Below are positions 34,544 to 43,241 of a DNA stretch of 64,000 nt, in pieces. Numbering within the stretch: the stretch's first letter is position 1; every line of letters begins with the position of its first letter. The stretch comes from Henriciella mobilis (lineage in GTDB: Bacteria; Pseudomonadota; Alphaproteobacteria; Caulobacterales; Hyphomonadaceae), in contig NZ_QWFZ01000039.1 in assembly GCF_003576315.1 (NCBI RefSeq), forward strand, positions 336,967-400,966, read 5' to 3'. The position numbers and the translations under genes were made by a program. The notes under the pieces are model-generated. The model ran no database searches and was not told where the DNA came from. It saw only the letters and a program-made list of their open reading frames with translations.

Positions 34544-36051
34544 AAGCTGACATCTCCAAAGACAATTCAGATGACGCTCGCCTGCTCCTGAAAAAGATCG
34601 AGCAAGAACGAAATGCCCGTCTCAGTGCCGAGCGAGCGCTGGAGGATAAATCGCGCGAACTTCTCGAGGCCAGCCGCCAGCTCGAAGAAACAAAGTACGA
34701 GCTGGACCAGCAGATGGAGACCCTCCGCTCCGAGCGCGACCGGGTCCTTACACTCTCGCGGCTCGACCTGCTCACCCGCCTGATCAATCGCGCGACCTTT
34801 GTCAGTCACCTGGAAGAGGTCCTCAAAACCAATCCGCATGACGGCTATTATCACTGGCTATTCCTGATCGACCTGCGCGGGTTCAAGAAGATCAACAGCC
34901 TGGTTGGCCAGCATGGCGGCGATCTTGTGCTGAAGGAGGTCGGCCGGCGCCTTCAGGAAGCGGCCTTTGCGAGCAATAGTCTCGCAGCGCGGCTGGGCGG
35001 CAATGAATTTGCCATATCGACCGTGCTCAGTACCCGCGATGCCGCCAATTTCTCAGACTTCCTGCGTTCGATCCTCGAAGCGTCCATGAACATTCTTGGC
35101 CGCCGGGTCATCATGGATGTGAACATCGGCGCCGCGGGCACCAATATAGCAGAGGCAACCGTTGAGTCCCTGCGCGGCGCCGCCGACTTCGCCCTGCTGA
35201 AATGCCGCACGTCAAACGGTCGCCGCGTGTGCCTGTTCGATGCTTCGATGCAGGACGAAGTCGTCGAGAAACTCGACCTGGAAGTCCGGTTGCGCCAGGC
35301 CATTCGTGACAAGCAGATTGAGCCATGGTTCCAGCCTATCGTCGATGCATCAACACCAAGTCAGGTGTCCTTTGAAGTGCTTGCCCGCTGGAGCCGCCCG
35401 GACGGCATGATCTCCCCCGGAACATTCATCCCCCTGGCCACGAAACTCGGCTTCCGCCGCCGGCTGGACGCCGACCTCTTCCTGAAAGCGAGTGAGCTGG
35501 CCGCGCCCTGGATCGAAGAAGGCTGGCTGAAGGATCTGAGCTTCAACGTTCCACCGTCCGACCTCTTCCTGCCAAGCTTTCTCAGTGATCTCGACGCCCT
35601 GCTCGAGGAATCGCCGCTTCCCAATGACCGCATCGTCATGGAAATTACCGAGGCTGTCTTCATCGAGGATCTTGAAGCGGCCCGTGAAAAGCTCGAAGCG
35701 ATCAAGGCAAGAGGCGTGCGCATCGCGCTCGACGATTTCGGTACGGGCTATTCGAACCTGCGCTCGATGATCGCCCTGCCCTTCAGCAAGATCAAACTCG
35801 ACCGTTCGCTGATTGCCGAACTGGAATCGAATGACCGCGTCACAATGCTTGTCAGCGCCGTTACCCAATGGGCGCGCGCGGTGAATATCGGGCTTGTGGC
35901 TGAAGGCGTGGAGAACGAGGCGCAGTTCACCGTGCTGAAGGCTTTGGGCTGCAGCAATTTGCAGGGCTACTATTTCGGCCACGCCCTGCCTGCCCAGGAA
36001 GTTTGGGCCCGTTATGGACGGCAAGGCGACAAGGAAGCGCTCAGGGCCTGA
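34540..36051 (+). CDS. Diguanylate cyclase-like (degenerate GGDEF) / EAL phosphodiesterase protein
   Basis: The 503-residue cytoplasmic protein has an N-terminal coiled coil (about 13-70), a GGDEF domain and an EAL domain. The GGDEF motif is GGNEF (153-157), with the metal-binding aspartate changed to asparagine, so cyclase activity is doubtful. The EAL domain keeps its usual residues: E279 in EVL, N336, E368, DDFGTGYSNL (398-407), K419 and E455. It probably degrades c-di-GMP, with the GGDEF part possibly acting as a GTP sensor. No membrane segment or PAS domain is seen. ATG 34540 has GGAG six bases upstream and overlaps the small ORF. Confidence 0.9.
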   Translation: MKADISKDNSDDARLLLKKIEQERNARLSAERALEDKSRELLEASRQLEETKYELDQQMETLRSERDRVLTLSRLDLLTRLINRATFVSHLEEVLKTNPHDGYYHWLFLIDLRGFKKINSLVGQHGGDLVLKEVGRRLQEAAFASNSLAARLGGNEFAISTVLSTRDAANFSDFLRSILEASMNILGRRVIMDVNIGAAGTNIAEATVESLRGAADFALLKCRTSNGRRVCLFDASMQDEVVEKLDLEVRLRQAIRDKQIEPWFQPIVDASTPSQVSFEVLARWSRPDGMISPGTFIPLATKLGFRRRLDADLFLKASELAAPWIEEGWLKDLSFNVPPSDLFLPSFLSDLDALLEESPLPNDRIVMEITEAVFIEDLEAAREKLEAIKARGVRIALDDFGTGYSNLRSMIALPFSKIKLDRSLIAELESNDRVTMLVSAVTQWARAVNIGLVAEGVENEAQFTVLKALGCSNLQGYYFGHALPAQEVWARYGRQGDKEALRA

Positions 36052-36133
36052 ATCCGCCACCGGCAGCCCGTCCGCCCGTACCCGATAACCGCCGCTCTGG
36101 CCCCTGCCTTTACGTCAGGGCTCGAACAATCAT

Positions 36134-36148
36134 TCTAACTTTGTCAGA
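36134..36148. promoter_or_regulatory. Candidate operator ahead of the EmrAB genes
   Basis: TCTAAC-ttt-GTCAGA is an inverted repeat with one mismatch, 46 bases upstream of the emrA start, inside a 143-base gap. EmrAB pumps are often controlled by MarR or TetR repressors that bind such short palindromes. No regulator gene is adjacent, so this is only suggestive. Confidence 0.25.
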
Positions 36149-36194
36149 GTGACCCCAAAGAAAAGATCCCAAGGGAGGACGGCTTACGCGCGCC

Positions 36195-37388
36195 ATGCGC
36201 TGGCCTGACAAAATGGACGGGAACATTCCACAGGCCTCGATGGAGGCCGAAACGACAGCTCCAAGCCGTTTCGGCAGGGCCGGCGCCCTGCTCCGGGTCA
36301 AGCATGCCCGGCTGGCGGGCGGCCTGCTTGCTGCTCTCGTCCTGATCGGTTTGGCGGTTCAGTTCCTGATCGACCGCGCGGCCTACGTCTCGACCGCCGA
36401 TGCACGGATCGCCTCTGACATGATTGCCGTTTCGGCTGATGTTTCCGGACGCATCACCAATGTCGCCGTCGGCGAAGGCGATCGCGTGTCGGCTGGCGAT
36501 GTCCTGTTTACGATCGATGATCGCGAAGCGGTCTATGCGCTGGCCGAACTTGAGGCAGAAGCCGAACGGCTTCGCGCAGAGATCGCCAGAGAGGAAATGC
36601 GTGTCTTGCTGGCTTCGTCCAAGGCCGGCAGCGAAGTTGCCGCGCGAACCGCTGGTACGCAGTCGGCCGCTGCAGCCCTGGTCGCGGCCCGCTCCGACTA
36701 TGAAACCGCCCAACGCGACTTCGACCGCACGCAGGACCTGTTCGACAAGGGCCGCGTCTCACAGGCCGCGCTCGACCAGGCCCGCAATGTCCTGGACACA
36801 GCGGAACAAGCGGTTCACCGGGCCGAGGCTGAACGGGAAAGAGCCGCCGCCGAACAACGCACAGCGAGTATATCCGGTGAGGAAGTCCGCCTTATCGACT
36901 ACGAACTGGCCGTCCTGAAAGCGGCCCTCCAGAAGGCGGAGGCGCGCCTCGACGCCCAGAAGGTCGTCGTCGACCAGCATACGATCCGCAGCCCCATCGA
37001 TGGAGTTGTCGATGAAGTCTTCTTCGATGCAGGCGAACATTCACTGCACGGATTCCGCATGGCCCTGCTGCATGACCCTGACACCGTATGGGTTTCGGCC
37101 AACATCAAGGAAACCAATATCCGGCACGTGCGCCCGGGCGCCGACGTCATCATCAAGGCCGATGCCTATCCCGGTGTCGAACTGAAAGGCCATGTGTCGA
37201 GCATTCACGATGCGACGATTGGCGAGGCCGCACTGATGCCCAACCCGAATGCAAGCGGCGTTTTCACCAAGATCACGCAGCGCATAGCCGTCCGGATCGA
37301 TGTCGAGCCGGCTAACGTCCAGCTGCGTCCGGGGACGATGGTGCGGGTGCGTATCCGCAAGGCATCGGACAACAGCGCGCAGGGCTGA
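36195..37388 (+). CDS. emrA: EmrA-type periplasmic adaptor (HlyD family)
   Basis: The 397-residue membrane fusion protein has an N-terminal membrane anchor (about 36-54, LAGGLLAALVLIGLAVQFL), a lipoyl/barrel half (SADVSGRITNVAVGEGDRV), a long coiled-coil hairpin rich in Ala, Glu and Arg (about 110-235) and the returning half (IRSPIDGVVDEVFFDAGE). It links the inner-membrane EmrB pump to an outer-membrane channel. AGGGAGG lies 16 bases before the ATG, further than ideal. The MFS gene follows 10 bases later. No tolC-like gene is in the window. Confidence 0.9.
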   Translation: MRWPDKMDGNIPQASMEAETTAPSRFGRAGALLRVKHARLAGGLLAALVLIGLAVQFLIDRAAYVSTADARIASDMIAVSADVSGRITNVAVGEGDRVSAGDVLFTIDDREAVYALAELEAEAERLRAEIAREEMRVLLASSKAGSEVAARTAGTQSAAAALVAARSDYETAQRDFDRTQDLFDKGRVSQAALDQARNVLDTAEQAVHRAEAERERAAAEQRTASISGEEVRLIDYELAVLKAALQKAEARLDAQKVVVDQHTIRSPIDGVVDEVFFDAGEHSLHGFRMALLHDPDTVWVSANIKETNIRHVRPGADVIIKADAYPGVELKGHVSSIHDATIGEAALMPNPNASGVFTKITQRIAVRIDVEPANVQLRPGTMVRVRIRKASDNSAQG

Positions 37389-37398
37389 CGGCGATGCG

Positions 37399-39081
37399 AT
37401 GACGGCCAGCCGCGCAAACAGCCAGACGTCACGGGCGAGACAGCCGAAGCCGCTGCCGGATGACATTCCACCTATGGCCAACAAGGCGGTGCGCGACCGG
37501 TTCGCCCAGTTTGGACCGGCCTACAGGTGGCTGCTTCTCTTTGCGATGCTGACAGGATCGATGGGGACGCTGCTCGCCGCGACCACCATCAACGTTGCCC
37601 TGCCAGCCATCATCGGGGCCTTTGGCCTTGGACAGGACCAGGCACAATGGATGTCCACCGCCTTCCTCGCCTCCTCGACGATCGCCATGCTCGCCAATGC
37701 CTGGGCGATGACGAATTACGGGCCGCGCGCGACCTATTTCATTGCCATGGCGATGTTCGTGGCAGGATCGCTTCTGGGCGCCGTCAGCAGTTCCCTTGGC
37801 CTGCTCATCGTGGCGCGGGCGATGCAGGGTGTCGCCGCCGGGCTGATCCAGCCCATGTCCATGTTCCTGATCTTCCAGACCTTTCCAGACAAGCAACGCG
37901 GAACGGCCATCGGCATCTTCTCGATTGGCGTAGTGCTGGCGCCAGCTTTCGGGCCGGCACTGGGCGGTATCGCCGTCGATCTCGCCAGCTGGCGGCTGGT
38001 CTTCGTGGCGACCGTTCCGCTGGCGATTGCTGCGCTGGCGGCTGCCTCCTTCCTGATGCCGGATGTCGACCCGGACAGGGGAGCCGGCCGCCGGCCTCTG
38101 GACTGGTGCGGGCTCGGCCTGCTGACTATCGCCATCATTTCACTCCTGTCGGCCTTCGCGGGCGGCAACCGGGATGGCTGGGATTCCGACATCACACTCC
38201 TGAAAATCACGATCGGCCTTTCGGCGGCGGCGGCCTTCTATTTCTGGGAAAAGCGACACCCTTTCCCGGCCCTCAATCCTGCAATCTTCGCCTACCGCCA
38301 GTTCTGGTCCGCCGGCCTGATCATCGCGGCCACGGGCGTGGCGATTTACGGATCAACCTATCTCATCCCGCTCTTTGTACAGCTCGTGCAGCACTACTCG
38401 CCCACGGCCGCCGGCATCATGATGATCCCGGCTGGTCTTGCCATGGTGGTCTGCTTTCCGCTGGCCGGGCGGCTGACCGACCAGGTGGATGTCCGCTTCC
38501 TGCTCGCCTTCGGGATCGTCGTCTTCGCCATTTCGGCCTACCTGCTCTCCCATGTCAGCGCGCTGACACCTTACTGGACCCTTGTGTTCTGGGTCGTGCT
38601 GAGCCGGGTCGGGATTAGTTTCTGCATGCCTCCCGCCAATACGACAGCCGTTCGCGCTGTGCCGCCGGACCTGCTTGCGTCGGCAACGGGCGGGGCGTCC
38701 TTCCTGATGCAGATCGGCGGCGCCTTCGGGGTCAACCTCTTGGCGATCCTGCTGCAGCGCCGCCTTCTCTTCCATGGCGACCATCTGTCAGCCGGGCTAA
38801 CCGAGGCAAATCCGCAGATGACCTACAGCCATGCCATGCAAGCGCTCGAAAACCAGGCCGCCGGCATGCCGCAATTGCAGGCTTTCCAGACGGCCTTCAG
38901 CGAGTTTGGGCGCCAGATTTCAGCCGAAGCCAGCGTCCTGGCCTTCAGGGACTGCTTTCTTGTTGCTGCGCTCTGGTTTGTATTTGTATTCTTTGCCCTC
39001 GGCCTGATGCCCAAACCAAGGCTTGAGGGACAATCGCCGCCGCCCGCATCTACACCGGCGGAGGTATCGGGGACGAGTTGA
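37399..39081 (+). CDS. emrB: EmrB-type MFS multidrug exporter (DHA2 family)
   Basis: The 560-residue inner-membrane pump has about 14 membrane helices. It begins with a cytoplasmic Arg/Ser-rich segment; the first helix region is LLLFAMLTGSMGTLLAATTI, with NVALPAIIGAFGLGQDQAQW right after, the DHA2 signature. A loop near PDKQRGTAIGIF corresponds to the family motif A area. ATG 37399 follows emrA by 10 bases and lacks a good ribosome binding site, so translation may be coupled. It exports drugs or lipophilic compounds using proton motive force. Confidence 0.9.
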   Translation: MTASRANSQTSRARQPKPLPDDIPPMANKAVRDRFAQFGPAYRWLLLFAMLTGSMGTLLAATTINVALPAIIGAFGLGQDQAQWMSTAFLASSTIAMLANAWAMTNYGPRATYFIAMAMFVAGSLLGAVSSSLGLLIVARAMQGVAAGLIQPMSMFLIFQTFPDKQRGTAIGIFSIGVVLAPAFGPALGGIAVDLASWRLVFVATVPLAIAALAAASFLMPDVDPDRGAGRRPLDWCGLGLLTIAIISLLSAFAGGNRDGWDSDITLLKITIGLSAAAAFYFWEKRHPFPALNPAIFAYRQFWSAGLIIAATGVAIYGSTYLIPLFVQLVQHYSPTAAGIMMIPAGLAMVVCFPLAGRLTDQVDVRFLLAFGIVVFAISAYLLSHVSALTPYWTLVFWVVLSRVGISFCMPPANTTAVRAVPPDLLASATGGASFLMQIGGAFGVNLLAILLQRRLLFHGDHLSAGLTEANPQMTYSHAMQALENQAAGMPQLQAFQTAFSEFGRQISAEASVLAFRDCFLVAALWFVFVFFALGLMPKPRLEGQSPPPASTPAEVSGTS

Positions 39082-39091
39082 GGGACTGATT

Positions 39092-39988
39092 TTGGCCTAT
39101 TCGCTGCGCATGAGCGACGAGAGTGTGGATGCCGGCATACGCCGCATCGCCATCAGCCAGCTCGAAACGGGACTGTCGGAGCTGCGCGATGAAACGCTGA
39201 GCCAGCACCAGCGTGTGCGTCAGGCCCGCAAGCGCTGCAAGAAGATGCGCGGCCTCGTCCGCCTGGTCCGCCCCGTCTTTCCCGGTTTCGAGACCGAGAA
39301 TGCGGCCTTCCGTGACGCAGCACGGACCCTGTCACCCTTGCGCGATGCGTCTGCCGTGCTGGAGTCCGTCGACGCCCTCGAACACCATTTTTCAGCGCAG
39401 CTGAAGAAAGCTGCCCTGGCGCCATTGAGGCAGGCCCTGGAAGCGCAGCGCGAAGGCCTCGATGAGGCGGAGATTGAAGAGCGGCTGTCCGATCTCAGGC
39501 TGGTCTTCCGTGAAGCCCTCGACCGCGTGCCGGACTGGTCACTCAATGCCAATGGCGCCGACGCCTTCACGCCCGGCGCACGGAAAACCTACAAGCGCGC
39601 CCGCAAGGCGATGCAGAAGGCCCGCAAAAGCCGGATCGCGGAAGACTTCCATGAGTGGCGCAAGCCGATGAAGTATCACTGGTACCAGATCCGCCTGATG
39701 AAGAAGGTCTGGCCGCCCGTAATGAGCGGCTATGGCGAACAGGCCGAACAGCTCTGTAGCGATCTTGGCGAGCATCACGACCTTGCCGTCTTGCGGGCGA
39801 CAGCAAAGACGCTGCTCGGCGCATCCTCCGACACGACAGAGCTGGTCGAAGGCCTGGCCATCGGGCGCCAGCACGAGCTTGAGAAAACCTGTATCAAGCG
39901 CGGCAAGAAACTGCTCGCCGAACCGCCAGACGACATGGCAAGGCGCTGGGCGAGCTGGTGGGACAGCGCGCGCCAGCCAGTGCCGTAG
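39092..39988 (+). CDS. CHAD-domain protein
   Basis: The 298-residue, strongly charged, all-helical protein has the CHAD pattern of conserved histidines and basic residues: HQRVRQARKRCKKMRGLVRL near 40, TYKRARKAMQKA, DFHEWRKPMKYHWYQIRLMK and ECSD-like LCSDLGEHHDLAVL near 240-253. CHAD domains bind polyphosphate. The start is uncertain: TTG 39092 (MAYSLRMSDES) preceded by GAGGGA fits the family N-terminus; ATG 39110 is six codons later. It starts 11 bases after the EmrB gene, suggesting one transcript. Confidence 0.82.
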   Translation: MAYSLRMSDESVDAGIRRIAISQLETGLSELRDETLSQHQRVRQARKRCKKMRGLVRLVRPVFPGFETENAAFRDAARTLSPLRDASAVLESVDALEHHFSAQLKKAALAPLRQALEAQREGLDEAEIEERLSDLRLVFREALDRVPDWSLNANGADAFTPGARKTYKRARKAMQKARKSRIAEDFHEWRKPMKYHWYQIRLMKKVWPPVMSGYGEQAEQLCSDLGEHHDLAVLRATAKTLLGASSDTTELVEGLAIGRQHELEKTCIKRGKKLLAEPPDDMARRWASWWDSARQPVP

Positions 39989-40022
39989 ACGGCCAGGGCG
40001 CGCGTCCCGGCCCTTGTCGTGG

Positions 40023-40673
40023 CTAGACCTGGCCGGTCATGATTCCGCGCAGCACGCACATCCGCCGCGACAGTTTGCCGGGCGGCGTCTGGCGGCCATA
40101 AAGCCGGCGCAACCGCAGATGGGCGATTGCCGGACGGATCGACTTGGGCACCCGCGCAACGACAGGGCCGTATCCAACGCGCTCACCCCGGCGCAGGGCG
40201 GCGACATGCGGCGCAAGCGAGGTGATGTGCGTTCCCCAACCATGCGCGTTCGCCAGGACACGAGCCGCCGTTGCCGTCAGCAAGGCTTCTGGCTGAAGCG
40301 CTCGGTCTGAATCCTCAAAGGCGTCCTCGAACTGGTCGACCAGCCGCTTCAGCGCGCCGATGTCATAGCGGTTCTCGGCCAGCATGCCGGCCAGCGCGCC
40401 GACAACATCGTGGGCGCGGGGCGTCTTTCCCTGTTCGATTTCCTCCAGCGCCTCACGCCACCACTGGAAGCGGATGGCGCCCAGCCCCGGCTCGGTCACG
40501 ACGAGCCGGACACGCGCAAGTTCATAGGCAAATGCATAAAGTGCAGTCAGCGCGCGGCGCTCAGGTTTCGACGCATAACGCGATGACAGCCAGCGATCCT
40601 CGTCGCCGGCGCGGACCTTTTCATCGAGGCTTGCCCAAATTTCAGGGCTTGTGAGGGTAGAAGAGTGTGGCAT
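40023..40673 (-). CDS. Squalene/phytoene synthase-like protein (NDUFAF6 type, non-canonical)
   Basis: The 216-residue protein belongs to the squalene/phytoene synthase fold by [25 protein letters not shown] and [12 protein letters not shown]. The Asp-rich DxxxD metal motifs needed for prenyl diphosphate condensation are not visible. This resembles the short alphaproteobacterial group related to the mitochondrial complex I assembly factor NDUFAF6. A carotenoid or hopanoid role is therefore unlikely. An ATG three codons upstream (40682) is also possible. It diverges from sodB across 65 bases. Confidence 0.75.
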   Translation of the reverse strand: MPHSSTLTSPEIWASLDEKVRAGDEDRWLSSRYASKPERRALTALYAFAYELARVRLVVTEPGLGAIRFQWWREALEEIEQGKTPRAHDVVGALAGMLAENRYDIGALKRLVDQFEDAFEDSDRALQPEALLTATAARVLANAHGWGTHITSLAPHVAALRRGERVGYGPVVARVPKSIRPAIAHLRLRRLYGRQTPPGKLSRRMCVLRGIMTGQV

Positions 40674-40738
40674 GGACCCCATATGACGTGCGACGCGCCA
40701 AAAAATTTAAATCACTTCAACGCAAGGAGCGACCTTTA

Positions 40739-41344
40739 ATGGCTTTCGAACTTCCCCCTCTGCCCTACTCCCGCGATGCGCTGGCACCAGCCATCTCAGA
40801 AGAGACGCTGAATTTCCACTATGGAAAGCACCATCAGGCCTATGTGAACAATCTCAACAAGCTGATCGAGGGCACGGCGCATGAAGGTGCCGCTCTCGAG
40901 ACGATCATTGCCGACGCGGCAAAGGACAGCTCAAAGGCTGGCCTGTTCAACAATGCCGCCCAGGTCTGGAACCACACCTTCTACTGGCATTCGATGAAGC
41001 CGGGCGGCGGCGGCAAGCCGACGGGCGCGATTGCGGCCAAGATCGACGCGGATTTCGGGTCCTACGAAAAGTTCGCTGAAGAGTTCAAGGCAGCCGGCGG
41101 CGGCCAGTTCGGGTCGGGCTGGGCCTGGCTCGTGCTGAAGGACGGCAAGCTTGCCATCCGCAAGACGCCGAATGCCGAGACCCCGCTGACGGAGGACGGC
41201 GCAACACCCCTCCTGACCATGGATGTCTGGGAGCATGCCTATTATCTCGACTACCAGAATTCGCGCCCGAACTACATGCAGGCCTTCCTCGAAGACCTGG
41301 TGAACTGGGACTTCGCGAACCAGAATCTGTCTGACGCGAGCTAG
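40739..41344 (+). CDS. sodB: Iron superoxide dismutase
   Basis: The 201-residue enzyme dismutates superoxide to peroxide and oxygen in the cytoplasm. Metal ligands are histidines in YGKHHQAYV and [10 protein letters not shown] plus D and H in [26 protein letters not shown] and the [12 protein letters not shown]-terminal segment fit the Fe/Mn family, with [11 protein letters not shown] favouring the iron type. AAGGAG lies upstream of ATG 40739; an upstream extension is in the AT-rich promoter region. A good terminator follows. Confidence 0.95.
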   Translation: MAFELPPLPYSRDALAPAISEETLNFHYGKHHQAYVNNLNKLIEGTAHEGAALETIIADAAKDSSKAGLFNNAAQVWNHTFYWHSMKPGGGGKPTGAIAAKIDADFGSYEKFAEEFKAAGGGQFGSGWAWLVLKDGKLAIRKTPNAETPLTEDGATPLLTMDVWEHAYYLDYQNSRPNYMQAFLEDLVNWDFANQNLSDAS

Positions 41345-41379
41345 GTCACCTAACGCCTTGCCAGGCGACTGAATGAACG

Positions 41380-41413
41380 AGGCCCGTTTCCGGTTATGGA
41401 AGCGGGCCTTTTT
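41380..41413 (+). terminator. Intrinsic terminator after sodB
   Basis: A 12-base stem AGGCCCGTTTCC / GGAAGCGGGCCT (one G-T pair) with a GGTTAT loop is followed by TTTTT. It lies 36 bases after the sodB stop. Confidence 0.85.
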
Positions 41414-41589
41414 CAGTGTTGTTGTGCCGCCACAGCGCGCTGGCAGACTGCCGCGCCCCCTTTCGCAACCGCAACAATTCAGGTATGGCGACGCCAGTAT
41501 GTTCTTTCCGGGCATGGAAGCGCCCGGGCCTGCTGCCATCCGGGCAGTTCTCCGAGCGATACAGAATCCATAACCCGAAAGAGACTTTT
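41414..41589 (+). promoter_or_regulatory. RhlE leader with alternative stem-loops
   Basis: GCGC-t-GGCA / TGCC-GCGC forms a hairpin at 41437-41456. Further down CCGGGC (41508-41513), GCCCGG (41522-41527) and CCGGGC (41540-41545) could pair as 1-2 or 2-3 but not both. Such alternatives are seen in regulated leaders, but in GC-rich DNA they can arise by chance. The region is open in the RhlE frame, so it might instead be coding. Confidence 0.3.
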
Positions 41590-43134
41590 TTGACCGAAAA
41601 ACAAGACGAACAACCGAAAACCACGTTTGCTGCGCTGGGGCTCGGACCGAAAATCCTGCAAGCCATCGAAGAGGCCGGCTACGATTCGCCGACACCGATC
41701 CAGGCGCAGGCCGTTCCGCATATTCTGCTCGGCGGTGACGTGACAGGCATCGCCCAGACGGGCACCGGCAAGACGGCGGCCTTCGTGCTGCCGATGATCC
41801 ATCGCCTCGAACAGGGCCGCGCCCGCGCCCGCATGCCGCGCACGCTGATCCTCGCGCCGACCCGTGAGCTTGCTGCCCAGGTGGCCGAGAACTTCGAGAA
41901 ATATGGAAAGCACCTGAAGCTCAACATGGCGCTGCTGATTGGCGGGGTCTCCTTCAAGGAGCAGGAAGACAAGCTGATGCGCGGCGTCGACGTCCTCATC
42001 GCGACGCCCGGCCGCCTGATCGACCAGTTCGAGCGCGGCAAGATCCTGCTGACGGGTGTCGAAATCCTCGTCATCGATGAAGCCGACCGCATGCTCGACA
42101 TGGGCTTCATCCCGGACATCGAGAAGATCTGCGCCCTGCTGCCGCCGCGCCGCCAGACGCTGCTCTTCTCCGCGACCATGCCGCCGGAGATCAACAAACT
42201 CGCCCAGCGCTTCCAGAAGGATCCAAAAAAGATCGAGGTCGCCCGCCAGGCGCAGACGGCCGAGACGATCAAGCAGTTCGTGGTGAAAATCCCGCGCGAT
42301 GACGACAAGGCCAAGCGCACGGCGCTGCGCCGCGTGATCGAGAACCGGCAAGTCAAGAACGGCATCGTCTTCTGCAACCGCAAGCGCGAAGTCGATGTCG
42401 TGACCAAGTCGCTGAACAAGCACGGTTTTGATGCCGCCGCGATCCATGGCGATCTCCCACAGGCCTACCGTACGCAGACGCTGGACCGCTTCCGTGATGG
42501 GGACCTCAAGCTTCTGGTTGCCTCAGACGTGGCCGCGCGCGGTCTCGATGTTCCGGATGTCAGCCACGTCTTCAACTACGCGCCGCCACCCAAGGACGAG
42601 GACTATGTCCACCGCATCGGCCGGACTGGCCGCGCAGGCCGCAAGGGCGAGAGCGTGACAATCGTCGGGCCGTTCGACGAGAAGTCCTGGGCCGGGGTCA
42701 TGAAGATGATCCAGACCGATGTCGAGGAGCTGATGCCGGAAGGCCTTCTTGAGGAGATCGAGAACCTGCCTGAAGACACTGGCGGCCGGCGCGGCAAGGG
42801 CCGGAGCCGCGGCGGGCGGGACGACAGAAGCTCGGGCGGACGTTCCCGCGGCGGCCGTAGCCGCAGCAAGCCGAAGGACGAGGCAAAGGCCGACAGCCAG
42901 GCGCCCGCGGAAGCGAAAGAAGCCAAGGCCAAGTCCGAAAGCAAGCCGGCTTCAAAGCCCGAGAAATCCGCTGACGACAAACCGGCGGCCAAAGCCGAAA
43001 AGCCAAAACGCTCACGCGGCGGCGGCAAGAAGGATGGCGGCAAGGAACGCAAGCGCGGTAAGGACGAACTCGAACCCGCCAGCGACGCCGTTCGTGGTTT
43101 CGGCAACAACGTCCCGGATTTCCTGAAGCGCTAG
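41590..43134 (+). CDS. rhlE: DEAD-box RNA helicase, RhlE type
   Basis: The 514-residue helicase has the full set of motifs: Q motif near TPIQAQAV, Walker A TGTGKT (57-62), PTRELA (90-95), DEAD (163-166), SAT (FSATMPPE near 195) and HRIGRTGRAGR near 345. The basic, low-complexity C-terminal tail (about 400-514) is rich in Lys, Ala, Arg, Gly and Ser and probably binds RNA. It unwinds short RNA duplexes in ribosome assembly or RNA decay. The start chosen is TTG 41590; an ATG at 41485 in frame would add 35 residues. Confidence 0.9.
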   Translation: MTEKQDEQPKTTFAALGLGPKILQAIEEAGYDSPTPIQAQAVPHILLGGDVTGIAQTGTGKTAAFVLPMIHRLEQGRARARMPRTLILAPTRELAAQVAENFEKYGKHLKLNMALLIGGVSFKEQEDKLMRGVDVLIATPGRLIDQFERGKILLTGVEILVIDEADRMLDMGFIPDIEKICALLPPRRQTLLFSATMPPEINKLAQRFQKDPKKIEVARQAQTAETIKQFVVKIPRDDDKAKRTALRRVIENRQVKNGIVFCNRKREVDVVTKSLNKHGFDAAAIHGDLPQAYRTQTLDRFRDGDLKLLVASDVAARGLDVPDVSHVFNYAPPPKDEDYVHRIGRTGRAGRKGESVTIVGPFDEKSWAGVMKMIQTDVEELMPEGLLEEIENLPEDTGGRRGKGRSRGGRDDRSSGGRSRGGRSRSKPKDEAKADSQAPAEAKEAKAKSESKPASKPEKSADDKPAAKAEKPKRSRGGGKKDGGKERKRGKDELEPASDAVRGFGNNVPDFLKR

Positions 43135-43181
43135 CGGACCGCCTGGCCGTGGACTGCCATGCAATTGTCACGCAGCTTTAA

Positions 43182-43209
43182 TTGACACGACCTCATGACA
43201 CCTTAGCGT
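43182..43209 (+). promoter_or_regulatory. Candidate sigma-70-type promoter of the S9 peptidase gene
   Basis: TTGACA (43182-43187) and a weak TAGCGT (43204-43209) are separated by 16 bases, 32 bases before the TTG start. The -35 element is perfect and the -10 element poor. Confidence 0.3.
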
Positions 43210-43241
43210 GATGCTTTGCATCAGGGCGTGAGAGGTCATTC

